Positions 16,822 to 25,760 of a stretch of 64,000 nt of DNA are shown here, piece after piece (positions within the stretch are counted from its first letter, which is position 1; the number at the start of each line of letters is the position of its first letter). The DNA comes from Halobacillus_B sp963739045 (GTDB lineage: Bacteria; Bacillota; Bacilli; Bacillales; Halobacillaceae), in NCBI GenBank assembly GCA_963739045.1, contig CAVTYY010000004.1, positions 1,054,001-1,118,000 on the forward strand, given 5' to 3'. Both the position numbers and the translations under genes were made by a program. The notes under the pieces were generated by a model that searched no databases, was not told where the DNA came from, and worked only from the letters and a program-made list of their open reading frames with translations.

Positions 16822-18366
16822 ATGGTGAGATCAACAGATAAAGGTAAGAAGGCGGACGATAAACCGCAAGCCCCAGATAAAAAAACGGAAGAAACAAAGA
16901 AAGATTTTCAAAAAGACACGCCTATTGTAATGAAATTAGAACAAAATCGCAAAATTATGGATGACAGAGTGGGAATTCAGCAATCCTTTGACCTAGGATT
17001 TAGGACTGTCCACGTCTATGGCCGCGAGATCAACCTTTATTACGTAACTGGCTTATGTGATACACCAGTCATTGTCGAATTACTCAGGCAGCTTTTTGAG
17101 CTAAACGAAACGACTGAAAAAAAACGAACAATCTTCCAGCGGATTAAAAACGATATTCCGCACCAGCAAGTGGAAACGGTTCAAACTATTGAGAAATGTA
17201 TTACCCAAATGCTTTCAGGTTTAATTGTTATTTTTATTGAAGGGGAAACAGAAGCATTAATTGTGGACGTACGTTCGTATCCGGGGAGAACACCTGAAGA
17301 GCCGGATACGGAGAAAGTTATTCGCGGATCAAGAGATGGTTATACGGAAAATATCATAGAAAATACAGCACTTACGAGAAGAAGAATACGGGATGAACGG
17401 CTCAGACACGAAATTATGCAGGTTGGAGTTCGTTCAAAAACTGACGTATGTATCTCATATATTGAAGATGTAGCAGATCCAGGGTTAGTTCGCTTAATAA
17501 AAAAAGAGCTGCAGAATATAGATATTGATGGACTTTCCATGGCGGATAAAACCTTGGAGGAGTTTTTAGTGCAGCAGGGCAGGAATCCCTTTCCGCTAGT
17601 AAGGTATACAGAGCGGCCGGATGTGGCAGCCGCTCACTTGTTTGAAGGACACGTATTAATTATGGTTGATACTTCTCCCAGCATCATTATTACACCGACG
17701 ACTTTCTTCCATCATGTACAACATGCAGAAGAATACCGGCAATCACCGGCAGTTGGGTCTTTTGTCCGGTGGATCCGCTTCTTTGGTATCCTATCTTCGG
17801 TATTTCTGCTTCCTTTATGGATGCTTTTTAATATCGATCCATCATTGCTTCCGGATTCTCTGTCGTTTATCGGACCGAATGAAGAAAGCAGCATTCCTAT
17901 TGTTTATCAATTGCTAATTGCTGATTTAGGGTTGGAAATGCTGAGGATAGCTGCAATTCATACTCCCACGCCGCTGTCTACAGCTATGGGGTTGATTGCC
18001 GCCGTGTTAATCGGTCAGATTGCGATCGATGTAGGGATGTTTCAGCCTGAAGTTATTTTATACGTTGCCGTCAGTGCCATCGGCTCTTATTCAACTCCTA
18101 GTTATGAGTTATCTGTCGCCAATAAAATGGTCAGGGTAGGGCTGGTAATTCTTACAGCAGTTACAGGTTTGAAGGGATTGGTGATTGGATTTACCGCGTA
18201 TATTATTTTCCTTGCGCGTACTAAATCACTGAACACTCCTTATCTATGGCCGTTTCTTCCTTTTAATGCTAAGGCCATTACTCAGATTTTATTTCGGTTA
18301 TCTGTGCCGTTGTCTAAAGTGCGGCCGAGTATTGTTCATCCGCAAAATAATGATCGTCAGCCTTAA
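16822..18366 (+). CDS. spoVAF: Stage V sporulation protein AF, GerA-type membrane protein
   Basis: A 514-residue protein of the GerA A-subunit family. A long soluble N-terminal domain (to about 320, including the VDVRSYPGRTPEEPDTEK-like segment near 155-170) precedes about five transmembrane helices (about 325-490). It is longer than B. subtilis SpoVAF, mainly by a Lys/Asp/Pro-rich N-terminal extension (residues 5-35). It is the last gene of the spoVA operon, and works with germinant-triggered DPA release in related species. Confidence 0.92.
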   Translation: MVRSTDKGKKADDKPQAPDKKTEETKKDFQKDTPIVMKLEQNRKIMDDRVGIQQSFDLGFRTVHVYGREINLYYVTGLCDTPVIVELLRQLFELNETTEKKRTIFQRIKNDIPHQQVETVQTIEKCITQMLSGLIVIFIEGETEALIVDVRSYPGRTPEEPDTEKVIRGSRDGYTENIIENTALTRRRIRDERLRHEIMQVGVRSKTDVCISYIEDVADPGLVRLIKKELQNIDIDGLSMADKTLEEFLVQQGRNPFPLVRYTERPDVAAAHLFEGHVLIMVDTSPSIIITPTTFFHHVQHAEEYRQSPAVGSFVRWIRFFGILSSVFLLPLWMLFNIDPSLLPDSLSFIGPNEESSIPIVYQLLIADLGLEMLRIAAIHTPTPLSTAMGLIAAVLIGQIAIDVGMFQPEVILYVAVSAIGSYSTPSYELSVANKMVRVGLVILTAVTGLKGLVIGFTAYIIFLARTKSLNTPYLWPFLPFNAKAITQILFRLSVPLSKVRPSIVHPQNNDRQP

Positions 18367-18413
18367 ATCCATTGCCGGTTCCTGTACGGTGTGATAAATT
18401 AAATATAATTTAT

Positions 18414-18446
18414 AATGTTCCTTATACCTAAGGAGCATTTTCTTTT
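18414..18446 (+). terminator. Terminator of the spoVA operon
   Basis: AATGTTCCTTA pairs with TAAGGAGCATT (one G-T pair) around TACC, followed by TTTCTTTTT; 48 nt after spoVAF. Confidence 0.85.
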
Positions 18447-18858
18447 TATAGGGTTTGTTAATTTCCTACCCGGAGACACCGAGGCAGGAAAGCAAATACT
18501 TCCAATAAAGCTCCCAATTCTTGAAAACTCAGTTTCGAGACCTTTTGAAGATATCCTTTACGGTTACCAGTGAGTCGTGGCCGAGTTATTTCCCCGACCT
18601 CTTCATGATTATGGGGAGAACAGAAATATCAAAAGCATTGGACTAAAATTTAAATAGGCAACCTCTTCATGAAAGTAAATCATGGAGAACAATATTCTAT
18701 ATCCCATCAAATGAACATTATAAACAGGAAAAAGTAAATCGTTGGTCGATCTATCCCCTATTACTGAAGAATTGGGTACAAAGAAATCTTTTAAATTTCC
18801 AACTCATTATTAGGTGGTGACTTGGAACGATTTCGAGAGAATCATGAGGCAAAGTCCG
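18447..18858. other. Non-coding stretch, probably degenerate
   Basis: No gene with a credible start and ribosome-binding site is visible. CCTCTTCATGA occurs twice (near 18598 and 18662) followed by related ATGGAGAAC/GGGGAGAAC text, a weak hint of an old duplication. The rest has no recognisable content. Confidence 0.5.
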
Positions 18859-19090
18859 GAGGGGGACGAGGAGACTCCTGCGGGAGACGCATGACAGGTG
18901 AGACCCCGGAAGACGAAGTCTGAGGAGGCTCAGCGCATGCCCGCGGAAAGTGTTCAAATGTGGAATCGCCCTGGTAGACACGACCAGCATAAGCCGACCA
19001 TCAAAAGGAATGGGGGTTTTCATTCCGTTGATGAGCGGCTTATGTCTCGAGTGTCTGGGCGATGGAACAAGACGAGTCGTCCCCCGCAGG
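18859..19090. repeat. Large structured intergenic element, Bacillaceae repeat type
   Basis: A G+C-rich island of about 230 bp bounded by the inverted repeat GGGGGACGA (18861-18869) and TCGTCCCCC (19077-19085). The left half carries the ACTCCTGCGGGAG...GGTGAGACCCCG...CCCGCGGAAAG text that I recall as a common intergenic repeat of Bacillaceae genomes. It has local stems (GCATG/CATGC, AGAC/GTCT, TGAG/CTCA). The right half is one long hairpin: ATCGCCC, AGACAC, CATAAGCCG, CATCAA and GGAATG (18965-19012) pair with their complements down to 19063. Open frames across it lack ribosome-binding sites. Confidence 0.7.
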
Positions 19091-19329
19091 GCTTTAACCA
19101 CGCAATAAAGTCTCGAAATATAGTCTTCCGCAATCCTGCACTTTACTTAAAGACTTGATTTCAAACTAATTTTTAAACAGTAATTCCTTATATCAGCCAG
19201 TTCCAGCAAGTGACGGGGAACAGGCAGTTCTTATTCAACAACCAGGCTCATTTAGTGAAATAATAATGCAAAAGATCAGAACCAACAGCGGAAGTACCTT
19301 GTATGAAAAGGGTGGAAAGGCGGATAGAT

Positions 19330-20643
19330 ATGAATCGTGAAGCAAATGAACAAGGCGAATTATTAATAGCAGGAATACCAGCAAGGGAACTAGCTGAGCA
19401 GTACGGAACACCGCTATACGTATATGATGTCGATCGCATACGACAAAATGCCAGAGCTTTTATCCAAACTTTCAAAGACTACGAGGTCAGAGCCCAAGTC
19501 GCTTATGCAAGTAAAGCCTTTTCATCAATTGCTATGCTGCAGGTAGCGAAGCAGGAGGAGCTAAGTTTGGATGTGGTTTCAGAAGGGGAGCTCTATACTG
19601 CCTTAGAAGCAGAATTCCCTGTTGAAAAAATCCATATGCATGGAAATAATAAAAGTTTAAAAGAATTAGAGATGGCCGTTGATCACAAAATTGGGTGTAT
19701 AGTCGTAGATAATTTTTATGAAATTGAACTTTTATCGGCCATTCTAGAAGAGAAGCATACCACCATGGAAGTGCTCCTTAGAGTCACTCCTGGAATTGAA
19801 GCGCATACCCACGACTACATTCTCACCGGTCAAGAGGATTCCAAGTTTGGCTTTGATTTATCGAGCGGCCAAGCAGAAGAAGCATTTCTTAAGATAAGCC
19901 AGCAGAAGCGGCTGAAACTAAAAGGTTTGCATTGTCATATTGGGTCGCAGATATTTGAAACGAGCGGATTCACAATGGCAACTCGCAAATTATTCCAGGC
20001 GATGGAAGACTGGAGAAAACGGCATGGATTCTTAGCAGACGTACTAAATCTCGGAGGCGGATTTGGTATCCAGTACACCAGTGAAGATGATCCTTTAGAG
20101 CTGAACCAATATGCTCACGCTCTCATTAAGGAAGTGAAAGAGCAATCCAGTCTGCTCAGCTACCCAATGCCTGAGATTTGGATTGAACCTGGCCGTGCAA
20201 TCGCAGGAGATGCAGGAGTTACTTTGTATACGGTAGGCTCCATTAAAAATATTCCAGGGGTTCGAACCTACCTGTCTGTCGATGGCGGAATGACTGATAA
20301 TATTAGACCAGCCCTTTATCAAGCTAAGTATGAAGCTGTTCTCGCCAGCAAAATGAATCTGCCGATGGAACAAGAATATACAATAGCTGGAAAGTGCTGT
20401 GAATCAGGAGATATGCTAATATGGGAAGTAGAACTTCCTAAAGCTGACCATAAAGATCTTCTTGCAATGTTTAGTACCGGAGCGTATGGTTATGCTATGG
20501 CTAATAATTACAATCGGTTTCAAAAATCCGCCGTTGTCTTTGCAGAGGGCGGGGAGCACAGTTTAGTTGTTCGCCGGGAAGATTATCGAGAAATGACTCG
20601 TTTAGATTTATCTTATGAAAAGAGAGAGGGGAAACAAGCATGA
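19330..20643 (+). CDS. lysA: Diaminopimelate decarboxylase
   Basis: A 437-residue PLP enzyme converting meso-diaminopimelate to L-lysine, the last step of lysine synthesis. The PLP lysine is Lys62 in YASKAF. HCHIGSQ, the phosphate-binding GGGFG, EPGRA and the substrate-contacting CCESGD follow in order. ATG 19330 has GGAAAGGCGG just upstream and matches family N-termini; the ATG at 19303 lacks a site. The 3' end overlaps ppiB by 4 nt (ATGA). Confidence 0.95.
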   Translation: MNREANEQGELLIAGIPARELAEQYGTPLYVYDVDRIRQNARAFIQTFKDYEVRAQVAYASKAFSSIAMLQVAKQEELSLDVVSEGELYTALEAEFPVEKIHMHGNNKSLKELEMAVDHKIGCIVVDNFYEIELLSAILEEKHTTMEVLLRVTPGIEAHTHDYILTGQEDSKFGFDLSSGQAEEAFLKISQQKRLKLKGLHCHIGSQIFETSGFTMATRKLFQAMEDWRKRHGFLADVLNLGGGFGIQYTSEDDPLELNQYAHALIKEVKEQSSLLSYPMPEIWIEPGRAIAGDAGVTLYTVGSIKNIPGVRTYLSVDGGMTDNIRPALYQAKYEAVLASKMNLPMEQEYTIAGKCCESGDMLIWEVELPKADHKDLLAMFSTGAYGYAMANNYNRFQKSAVVFAEGGEHSLVVRREDYREMTRLDLSYEKREGKQA

Positions 20644-21071
20644 AACAAGCTGTAATCCAATTTGAAAATGGGGAACGTATGGATATAGAACTTTACGAGG
20701 AAGCTGCGCCAAATACAGTAGCAAACTTTGAAAAATTGGCAAATGATGAATTTTATGATGGTCTTACTTTCCACAGAGTCATTCCAGATTTCGTTATTCA
20801 AGGCGGATGTCCAAAGGGAAATGGAACAGGAGGTCCGGGCTATACCATTAAATGTGAAACAGAAGGGAATCCCCATAAACATGAGCGTGGAAGTCTTTCC
20901 ATGGCGCATGCAGGGAAAGATACAGGGGGGAGTCAGTTTTTTGTATGCCATTCACCTCAGCCGCATTTAGACGGCCGCCATACTGTGTTTGGTAAGGTTA
21001 CCGACGGAGTAGAAATTGTGGATCGTGTACGTCCAGGAGATGTCATGCAGAAAGTAAGAGTTTCCGAATAA
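20640..21071 (+). CDS. ppiB: Peptidyl-prolyl cis-trans isomerase, cyclophilin type
   Basis: A 143-residue cytoplasmic cyclophilin that speeds proline isomerisation in folding proteins. Active-site segments FHRVIPDFVIQGG (about 46-58), GTGGPGY (61-68), and the central core near AHAGKDTGGSQFF are present. It overlaps lysA by ATGA, so the two are co-translated, as in B. subtilis. Confidence 0.95.
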   Translation: MKQAVIQFENGERMDIELYEEAAPNTVANFEKLANDEFYDGLTFHRVIPDFVIQGGCPKGNGTGGPGYTIKCETEGNPHKHERGSLSMAHAGKDTGGSQFFVCHSPQPHLDGRHTVFGKVTDGVEIVDRVRPGDVMQKVRVSE

Positions 21072-21081
21072 CAATTGAGTT

Positions 21082-21528
21082 ATGATTTCTTTAATCACGC
21101 TTATTTTCATTGCTGCGCCTGTCAGTTTACTCATCCATGAACTGGGGCACGTGTTGGCGGCTCTTCTCTTTGGTGCGGAGAACTCGCTTATATCATTAGG
21201 GAGCGGACAGGAAATTTTAAAAGGGAGGATAGGGAAACTTGATTTCCGTATCCACCTTTTTCTTTTCCATGGCGCTTATTCTTTAAATGAAAATAAGCAA
21301 TCCTTCACTAATTCCCAGCAAGTTCTCATCAGCATGGGAGGTCCAGTGATGAATATGTGTTTATCCGCTGCTCTTTATTTTACAGGAATTTCTCAACTTT
21401 CTGCCCTGCTCCACTGGCTCTTTTTATTTAACCTTTATTTAGCAGTCGTTAATTTGGTGCCGATCAATATTAAAGGACGAAAATCTGATGGCTATCGTAT
21501 TGTGAAATGCTTTATAAATCCGAAATAA
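21082..21528 (+). CDS. M50-family membrane metalloprotease-like protein
   Basis: A 148-residue membrane protein with three or four hydrophobic segments. HELGH near residue 19-23 is the zinc-binding HExxH, set in a transmembrane helix. NLVPINIKGRKSDG near the C-terminus resembles the third metal ligand motif (NxxPxxxxDG) of site-2 proteases. It is much shorter than SpoIVFB-type or RseP-type proteases and has no PDZ or CBS domain. Substrate unknown. No strong ribosome-binding site is visible, 10 nt after ppiB, so translational coupling to ppiB is possible. Confidence 0.7.
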   Translation: MISLITLIFIAAPVSLLIHELGHVLAALLFGAENSLISLGSGQEILKGRIGKLDFRIHLFLFHGAYSLNENKQSFTNSQQVLISMGGPVMNMCLSAALYFTGISQLSALLHWLFLFNLYLAVVNLVPINIKGRKSDGYRIVKCFINPK

Positions 21529-21605
21529 AACGGCCAGGTTGAATCTTCTTTAAAATTCATATATGCTAATGCCTAGGTGTTAAAGACTGCAAACGGAGGA
21601 ACTGG

Positions 21606-21692
21606 ATGCAAAAGAAAAATTTGACATTACTCGTTATTTTGGTAACGCTGAGTTTACTATGGGGATTAGTCCAATTTATTTGGATCCTCTAA
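21606..21692 (+). CDS. Tiny single-span membrane peptide (28 aa)
   Basis: A 28-codon frame with CGGAGGAACTGG before its ATG. The product is MQKKN followed by about 20 hydrophobic residues and an aromatic end, i.e. one transmembrane helix with a basic N-terminus. A weak promoter (TTGAAT-17 bp-TATGCT, 21539-21567) lies upstream. It is probably a real small protein because of the good site and membrane-helix composition; function unknown. Confidence 0.55.
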   Translation: MQKKNLTLLVILVTLSLLWGLVQFIWIL

Positions 21693-21721
21693 GCTGTGCA
21701 CAACTATAAAGGGTGATGACA

Positions 21722-21820
21722 TTGAATGAGAGTAACAACCATGAGAAACGACTATTTTGGTTAATGATGATTGTAGCCATCATTTTTCTATTGTCGCTGC
21801 TTGGCAAGTTATTTTCGTAA
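21722..21820 (+). CDS. Tiny single-span membrane peptide (32 aa), TTG start
   Basis: A 32-codon frame with AAGGGTGATGACA before a TTG start. A polar N-terminus (NESNNHEKR) is followed by a hydrophobic helix of about 20 residues and the tail GKLFS. It lies 29 nt after the previous peptide gene and 13 nt before ribT, so the three are probably one transcript. No family recognised. Confidence 0.5.
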   Translation: MNESNNHEKRLFWLMMIVAIIFLLSLLGKLFS

Positions 21821-21833
21821 TTGAGGGGTAACT

Positions 21834-22196
21834 ATGTTAATTAGATATAAGAAATCACTAGAAAAGATTGCAATGGGACTTCTATCCTTTATGCCTGAAG
21901 AGAAAGATGTGAAAAGACTTCAGGAAACAATAAAAGAATATGAGACCAACGAAAATTGGCATTTGTTTTTATGGAAAGAAGAGGATATTTTAGGAACTGT
22001 CGGGGTTCGTCTGGAAGGAAATAATGCGATCATACAGCATGTTTCCGTCAACCCTTCCCATCGAAATATGGGGATTGGCAAAAAAATGATCCAGAAAGCA
22101 CGTGACAATTTCGAAAACCAATATTATGTGTGTGCGGATGCTGCTACTGAGTCGTTTGTAGATAAATGTGAAGAAGGCGCATCATCACAGATATAG
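21834..22196 (+). CDS. ribT: GNAT N-acetyltransferase, RibT-like
   Basis: A 120-residue acetyltransferase strongly resembling B. subtilis RibT: the N-terminal MLIRYKKS..KIAMGLLSFMP stretch is nearly the same. The acetyl-CoA loop is in HVSVNPSHRNMGIGKKMI (about 72-89). In B. subtilis ribT ends the riboflavin operon just before this chromosomal segment; here no riboflavin genes are next to it. Substrate unknown. The C-terminus is slightly shorter than in B. subtilis. Confidence 0.85.
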   Translation: MLIRYKKSLEKIAMGLLSFMPEEKDVKRLQETIKEYETNENWHLFLWKEEDILGTVGVRLEGNNAIIQHVSVNPSHRNMGIGKKMIQKARDNFENQYYVCADAATESFVDKCEEGASSQI

Positions 22197-22202
22197 CAGG
22201 CA

Positions 22203-22228
22203 GGGGGTGTCAACTGACACCTCCTTTT
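22203..22228 (+). terminator. Terminator after ribT
   Basis: GGGGGTGTC and GACACCTCC form a 9-bp stem (one G-T pair), 4-nt loop, then TTTTCCTTT. Confidence 0.75.
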
Positions 22229-22341
22229 CCTTTGCCTCAAGCTGTCAGTTAAATTTGAGTAAGCAGTGGATGAATGCTAGTGACCATGAAGTGGCCGTTT
22301 CTTAGCTGGTTATTCATGTTTACGCTGGTCCTCTAGTTAGT

Positions 22342-22809
22342 TTATCTGATTCTTCGCTTATGTTTTTCAATTAAATAGATGTCTGTAAGATCGCTCTTGC
22401 TTGCGAAATCAACCTTCCACATTTCGCATTGCTGCAGAACAAGCTTTAATAATTCTGGATCTTTTATGGGCAGCATAAGACTTTGATACGGCGCATCGGA
22501 TTGAATGCGTGTATATTCTTCCTTCAACTGCTGAGTCAGTGTAACTGGATCAATCCCTAAGTTCAAGGCGGCCTCTGTTTTACTGCTTAGCCTATCGATG
22601 GATCTCTTCATGAGGATAGCTGCTCCCTTGTTATTTCCGCGGCGGTAATGATACATACTAACGGCTATTTGAATAAGCAGAACCCATACAGAATCACGTT
22701 GTTTAGGTTCAGTAGCTTTCCAATAGTCTTCAAGCACTTCATGACACTCGAAGTAGTCTCTTGTCCCATGAAAATGGGCTAAGAATTCGATATAGGCTTG
22801 AGGATACAT
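22342..22809 (-). CDS. ypuF: DUF309 family protein, YpuF-like
   Basis: A 155-residue, mostly helical cytoplasmic protein with the DUF309 signature FECHEVLEDYW at about 19-29. This HxxLE helix looks metal- or ligand-binding but has no assigned reaction. A GTAGGGAGGG ribosome-binding site precedes the ATG. It lies just upstream of and divergent from scpA, where B. subtilis also has ypuF, though in the other orientation as far as I recall. Confidence 0.8.
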   Translation of the reverse strand: MYPQAYIEFLAHFHGTRDYFECHEVLEDYWKATEPKQRDSVWVLLIQIAVSMYHYRRGNNKGAAILMKRSIDRLSSKTEAALNLGIDPVTLTQQLKEEYTRIQSDAPYQSLMLPIKDPELLKLVLQQCEMWKVDFASKSDLTDIYLIEKHKRRIR

Positions 22810-22887
22810 AGGCTTTCCCTCCCTACGGTTATTGTATAAGGTGAATAGAGGAAGGACAAGCGACTGATTTTTAAATAAGTATTTCTC

Positions 22888-22896
22888 TGATAAAAT
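22888..22896 (+). promoter_or_regulatory. Extended -10 promoter of scpAB
   Basis: TGATAAAAT (TGn plus TAAAAT), about 150 nt upstream of scpA, within a 237-nt gap. No better promoter is visible there. Confidence 0.45.
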
Positions 22897-23046
22897 GGTG
22901 ATAGATACAGGGATCCTTATTAGGTAGTGGTCTGCCAGGCTGCAGGTTGTATCTGGAACTTAGTATGCAGTTGTGCAGATTTAACCTGATAGAATAACAT
23001 TTATGTAAATAAAAGCTTTTAGAACCATTAGAAAAGGAAGAATGAT

Positions 23047-23799
23047 ATGGCACATAGTTACAAAGTTAAAGTAGATGCATTTGAAGGACCTCTAGATCTT
23101 TTACTCCATTTAATCAATCGATATGAAATTGAAATTTATGATATCCCCGTTTCTGAAATCACAGAACAGTATATGAACTATATTCATACCATGCAAAAGT
23201 TAGAACTGGACATTGCTAGTGAATACCTCGTGATGGCAGCTAGTTTACTTGCAATAAAAAGTCAGATGCTGCTTCCAAACTCCTCAATTGAAGACGAGAT
23301 GGAAGAAGAGATGGAAGAGGATCCACGGGATGAATTAATGCGCCGGCTCATTGAATATCGTAAATATAAACAAGCTGCAGAAAATTTAAAAGAAAAAGAA
23401 GTACAGGCAAATCGTATCTATACTAGACCTCAGATGAGTGACGAAAAGGAACCTGAAGATAAGCCTGAAATAAGACCCGGGGAAGCTTCCATATACGATA
23501 TGATCCAAGCGATGGGGAAACTGCTCTCTAAAGATAAAGAAACACAATCGCAAGAGACTAAAATCAAACGAGACGAGGTTTCTATCCAGACAAGAATGAA
23601 TGAAATTCTCTCGAATGTGCAGAGCAGTAAAGATGGAACGGCTTTCTTCCAGCTCTTTAATGATCGTACCCGCCCGCACATTGTCGTTACATTTATGGCA
23701 TTACTGGAGCTTATGAAGAGTAATGATGTCATTTGCATACAGCAGCAGCATTTCGAAGAATTAGTCGTGTTTAAGGTGGAGGATGCCCCATGGAATTAA
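23047..23799 (+). CDS. scpA: Segregation and condensation protein A
   Basis: The 250-residue kleisin subunit of the SMC-ScpAB condensin that organises the chromosome. The N-terminal domain with FEGPLDLLLHLI (about 13-24) binds the SMC neck. The middle is acidic and Glu-rich (80-100), and the C-terminal winged helix (about 175-250) binds the SMC cap. It overlaps scpB by 10 nt, as usual. Confidence 0.95.
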   Translation: MAHSYKVKVDAFEGPLDLLLHLINRYEIEIYDIPVSEITEQYMNYIHTMQKLELDIASEYLVMAASLLAIKSQMLLPNSSIEDEMEEEMEEDPRDELMRRLIEYRKYKQAAENLKEKEVQANRIYTRPQMSDEKEPEDKPEIRPGEASIYDMIQAMGKLLSKDKETQSQETKIKRDEVSIQTRMNEILSNVQSSKDGTAFFQLFNDRTRPHIVVTFMALLELMKSNDVICIQQQHFEELVVFKVEDAPWN

Positions 23800-24395
23800 G
23801 GAAATATAAAGCAATTATTGAAGGATTACTCTTTGCTTCTGGCGAGGAAGGGATTACGTGGAATAAGCTTGCCCAGCTACTTGAAACAGACAAGCAGATA
23901 ATCGAGGAAGTCGTAGGAGAGATGGTAAACGACTACGAGGATGAAGAGCGTGGTATAAGAATTATGACTTCTAACGACACGCTCCATCTAACGACTAAGC
24001 CTGAACATGCTTCTTATTATAAAAAGTTTCTAAATGCACCAGGTACTACTCGTTTATCGCAAGCCGCGTTGGAAACACTAGCCATTATTGCGTATCAGCA
24101 GCCAATTACCCGCGTTGAAATTGATGATTTACGAGGTGTGAAAAGCGATCGTGCTGTACAAACGCTGATGAACCGAGGACTAATTGACGAAAAGGGCCGT
24201 AAAGAAGCAGTCGGACGTCCAATGCTTTTTGGTACCACTAAAGATTTTCTAATTTACTTCGGACTCACTTCTATAGAGGATTTACCTCCGTTGTCTGAGC
24301 TTAAAGAAGAGGATGAAGTGGAAGAAGAAGCTGAATTATTTTTTGAGCGCTTTCAAGATTTGGAAGCAAGTCCCAATAGGAGAAATGAGGAGTAA
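23790..24395 (+). CDS. scpB: Segregation and condensation protein B
   Basis: A 201-residue partner of ScpA, made of two winged-helix domains (about 1-80 and 85-165). The second contains TLAIIAYQQPITRVEIDDLRG. A flexible acidic tail follows. It dimerises and binds the ScpA centre in the condensin complex. The start lies inside scpA, and a strong terminator follows. Confidence 0.95.
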   Translation: MELRKYKAIIEGLLFASGEEGITWNKLAQLLETDKQIIEEVVGEMVNDYEDEERGIRIMTSNDTLHLTTKPEHASYYKKFLNAPGTTRLSQAALETLAIIAYQQPITRVEIDDLRGVKSDRAVQTLMNRGLIDEKGRKEAVGRPMLFGTTKDFLIYFGLTSIEDLPPLSELKEEDEVEEEAELFFERFQDLEASPNRRNEE

Positions 24396-24442
24396 TGAGG
24401 TAAAGATAGGGCTTCCTATCATGGCCGCATGACTGAATCGGC

Positions 24443-24478
24443 AAACCCGAACCCAGGCTGGGTTCGGGTTTTTTTTTG
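24443..24478 (+). terminator. Terminator of scpAB
   Basis: A 13-bp stem AAACCCGAACCCA/TGGGTTCGGGTTT with a GGC loop and nine Ts. It shares the AACCCGAA core with other terminators of the window. Confidence 0.93.
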
Positions 24479-24605
24479 ATGGTTCAATTTCTTTTGACTC
24501 ATTATTTTTCTAACTGCATTTCGATTCTCTGCATTTTGGCTGCTCAAAAAATAATGGCTCTCCATGCTTGTCACATTCTCTTTAGGAAAAGGACGAGGGA
24601 TTCTC

Positions 24606-24632
24606 ATAAGCTTGTACCTTCCTGCATAAAGT
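24606..24632 (+). promoter_or_regulatory. Candidate sigma-E promoter of dacB-spmAB
   Basis: ATA (24606-24608), 16 bp, then CATAAAGT (24625-24632), close to the sigma-E -10 CATACAnT. The dacB operon is sigma-E controlled in B. subtilis. Confidence 0.55.
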
Positions 24633-24665
24633 TAACCAAATGACTAGAATAAGGAGGGACACCTC

Positions 24666-25760
24666 TTGAGAAAGTGTCTTATGATGGTATTTCTTGTGAT
24701 TGTTATCTTTCAACTTTCATTTACTCCTTCAATCCAGGCAGCCCCTGATCTTTCCGTATCAGCGGAGCATGCTGTTTTAATGGATGCTAAATCAGGGCGA
24801 GTATTATATGAAAAGAAAGCGTATGATCCCTCATTAATAGCTAGTACCACCAAAATCATGACTGCTATTATCGCGATAGAGTCAGGCAAGCTTGATGAGA
24901 AAGTCAAAGTTAGCGAGCGAGCGGTACGAACAGAGGGGTCTTCCATATATTTAACAGAAAAAGAAAAAATCCCTCTCAAGGACCTCGTGTATGGCTTAAT
25001 GCTCAGATCTGGAAATGACTCAGCTGTAGCAATTGCGGAACATGTCGGAGGCAGTTTAGAAGGATTTACTTACTTAATGAATCAAAAAGCGGAATGGTTG
25101 GGGATGAATGCTTCTCATTTTGAAAATCCTCATGGTTTAGATGGAGAGACTCATTATTCTAGCGCCTATGATTTAGCTTTGCTCATGTCTTATGCAATGA
25201 AAAATAAGACTTTTCGTGAAGTTACCGGGAGCGAAAGCTATCAATCGCAAAACCGAGATTACCCCTGGAAAAACAAAAATAAATTGTTAACGATGTATTA
25301 TGACGCTGCCACGGGAGGGAAAACAGGATATACCAAGAAGGCAGGCCGCAGCCTCGTCAGCAGTGCCGAAAAGAACGGGATGGAATTAGTGGCTGTAACA
25401 TTAAATGCTCCTGATGATTGGAATGATCATCAGCGGATGTTTGAATGGGGATTTGATAATTTTAAAACCGTCCAGCTCCAGAAGCAAGGGGCAGTGGAAG
25501 CCAATGGGCAGCGTTACTACCTCCCGCGTGACGTCTTCTTTCCGTTAACGGATGAGGAACAGTCAGCCCTGCAATCTTCGTTTTATCGATATTCTTCTCC
25601 ACCCATTGAACAAAATGTGGCTGGGGTGCGTGAATTCATGATTGGTCAGACTCCGCTCTTTAAAACTGCAGTATTATATAACCGTCCAGTTGGGTCTGTT
25701 TTTACAGAATACAAGAACTTTTTAGGGCAATTGCTGGGGGTGTCCCCGTGGTCAACCTAA
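24666..25760 (+). CDS. dacB: D-alanyl-D-alanine carboxypeptidase DacB (PBP5*)
   Basis: A 364-residue low-molecular-weight penicillin-binding protein that sets cross-linking of the spore cortex. It has a signal peptide (1-25), STTK (Ser60, Lys63), SGN in LRSGNDSA, and KTG in GGKTGYT. The start is TTG with AAGGAGGG upstream. It overlaps spmA by 13 nt. The same three-gene set in B. subtilis is expressed in the mother cell and controls spore core dehydration. Confidence 0.94.
   Translation: MRKCLMMVFLVIVIFQLSFTPSIQAAPDLSVSAEHAVLMDAKSGRVLYEKKAYDPSLIASTTKIMTAIIAIESGKLDEKVKVSERAVRTEGSSIYLTEKEKIPLKDLVYGLMLRSGNDSAVAIAEHVGGSLEGFTYLMNQKAEWLGMNASHFENPHGLDGETHYSSAYDLALLMSYAMKNKTFREVTGSESYQSQNRDYPWKNKNKLLTMYYDAATGGKTGYTKKAGRSLVSSAEKNGMELVAVTLNAPDDWNDHQRMFEWGFDNFKTVQLQKQGAVEANGQRYYLPRDVFFPLTDEEQSALQSSFYRYSSPPIEQNVAGVREFMIGQTPLFKTAVLYNRPVGSVFTEYKNFLGQLLGVSPWST

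Noticed and set aside
18751..19158. Frames of 86 and 116 codons on both strands
   Set aside because: They lie in the structured element; their coding look comes from its GC-rich stems, and no ribosome-binding site is present.
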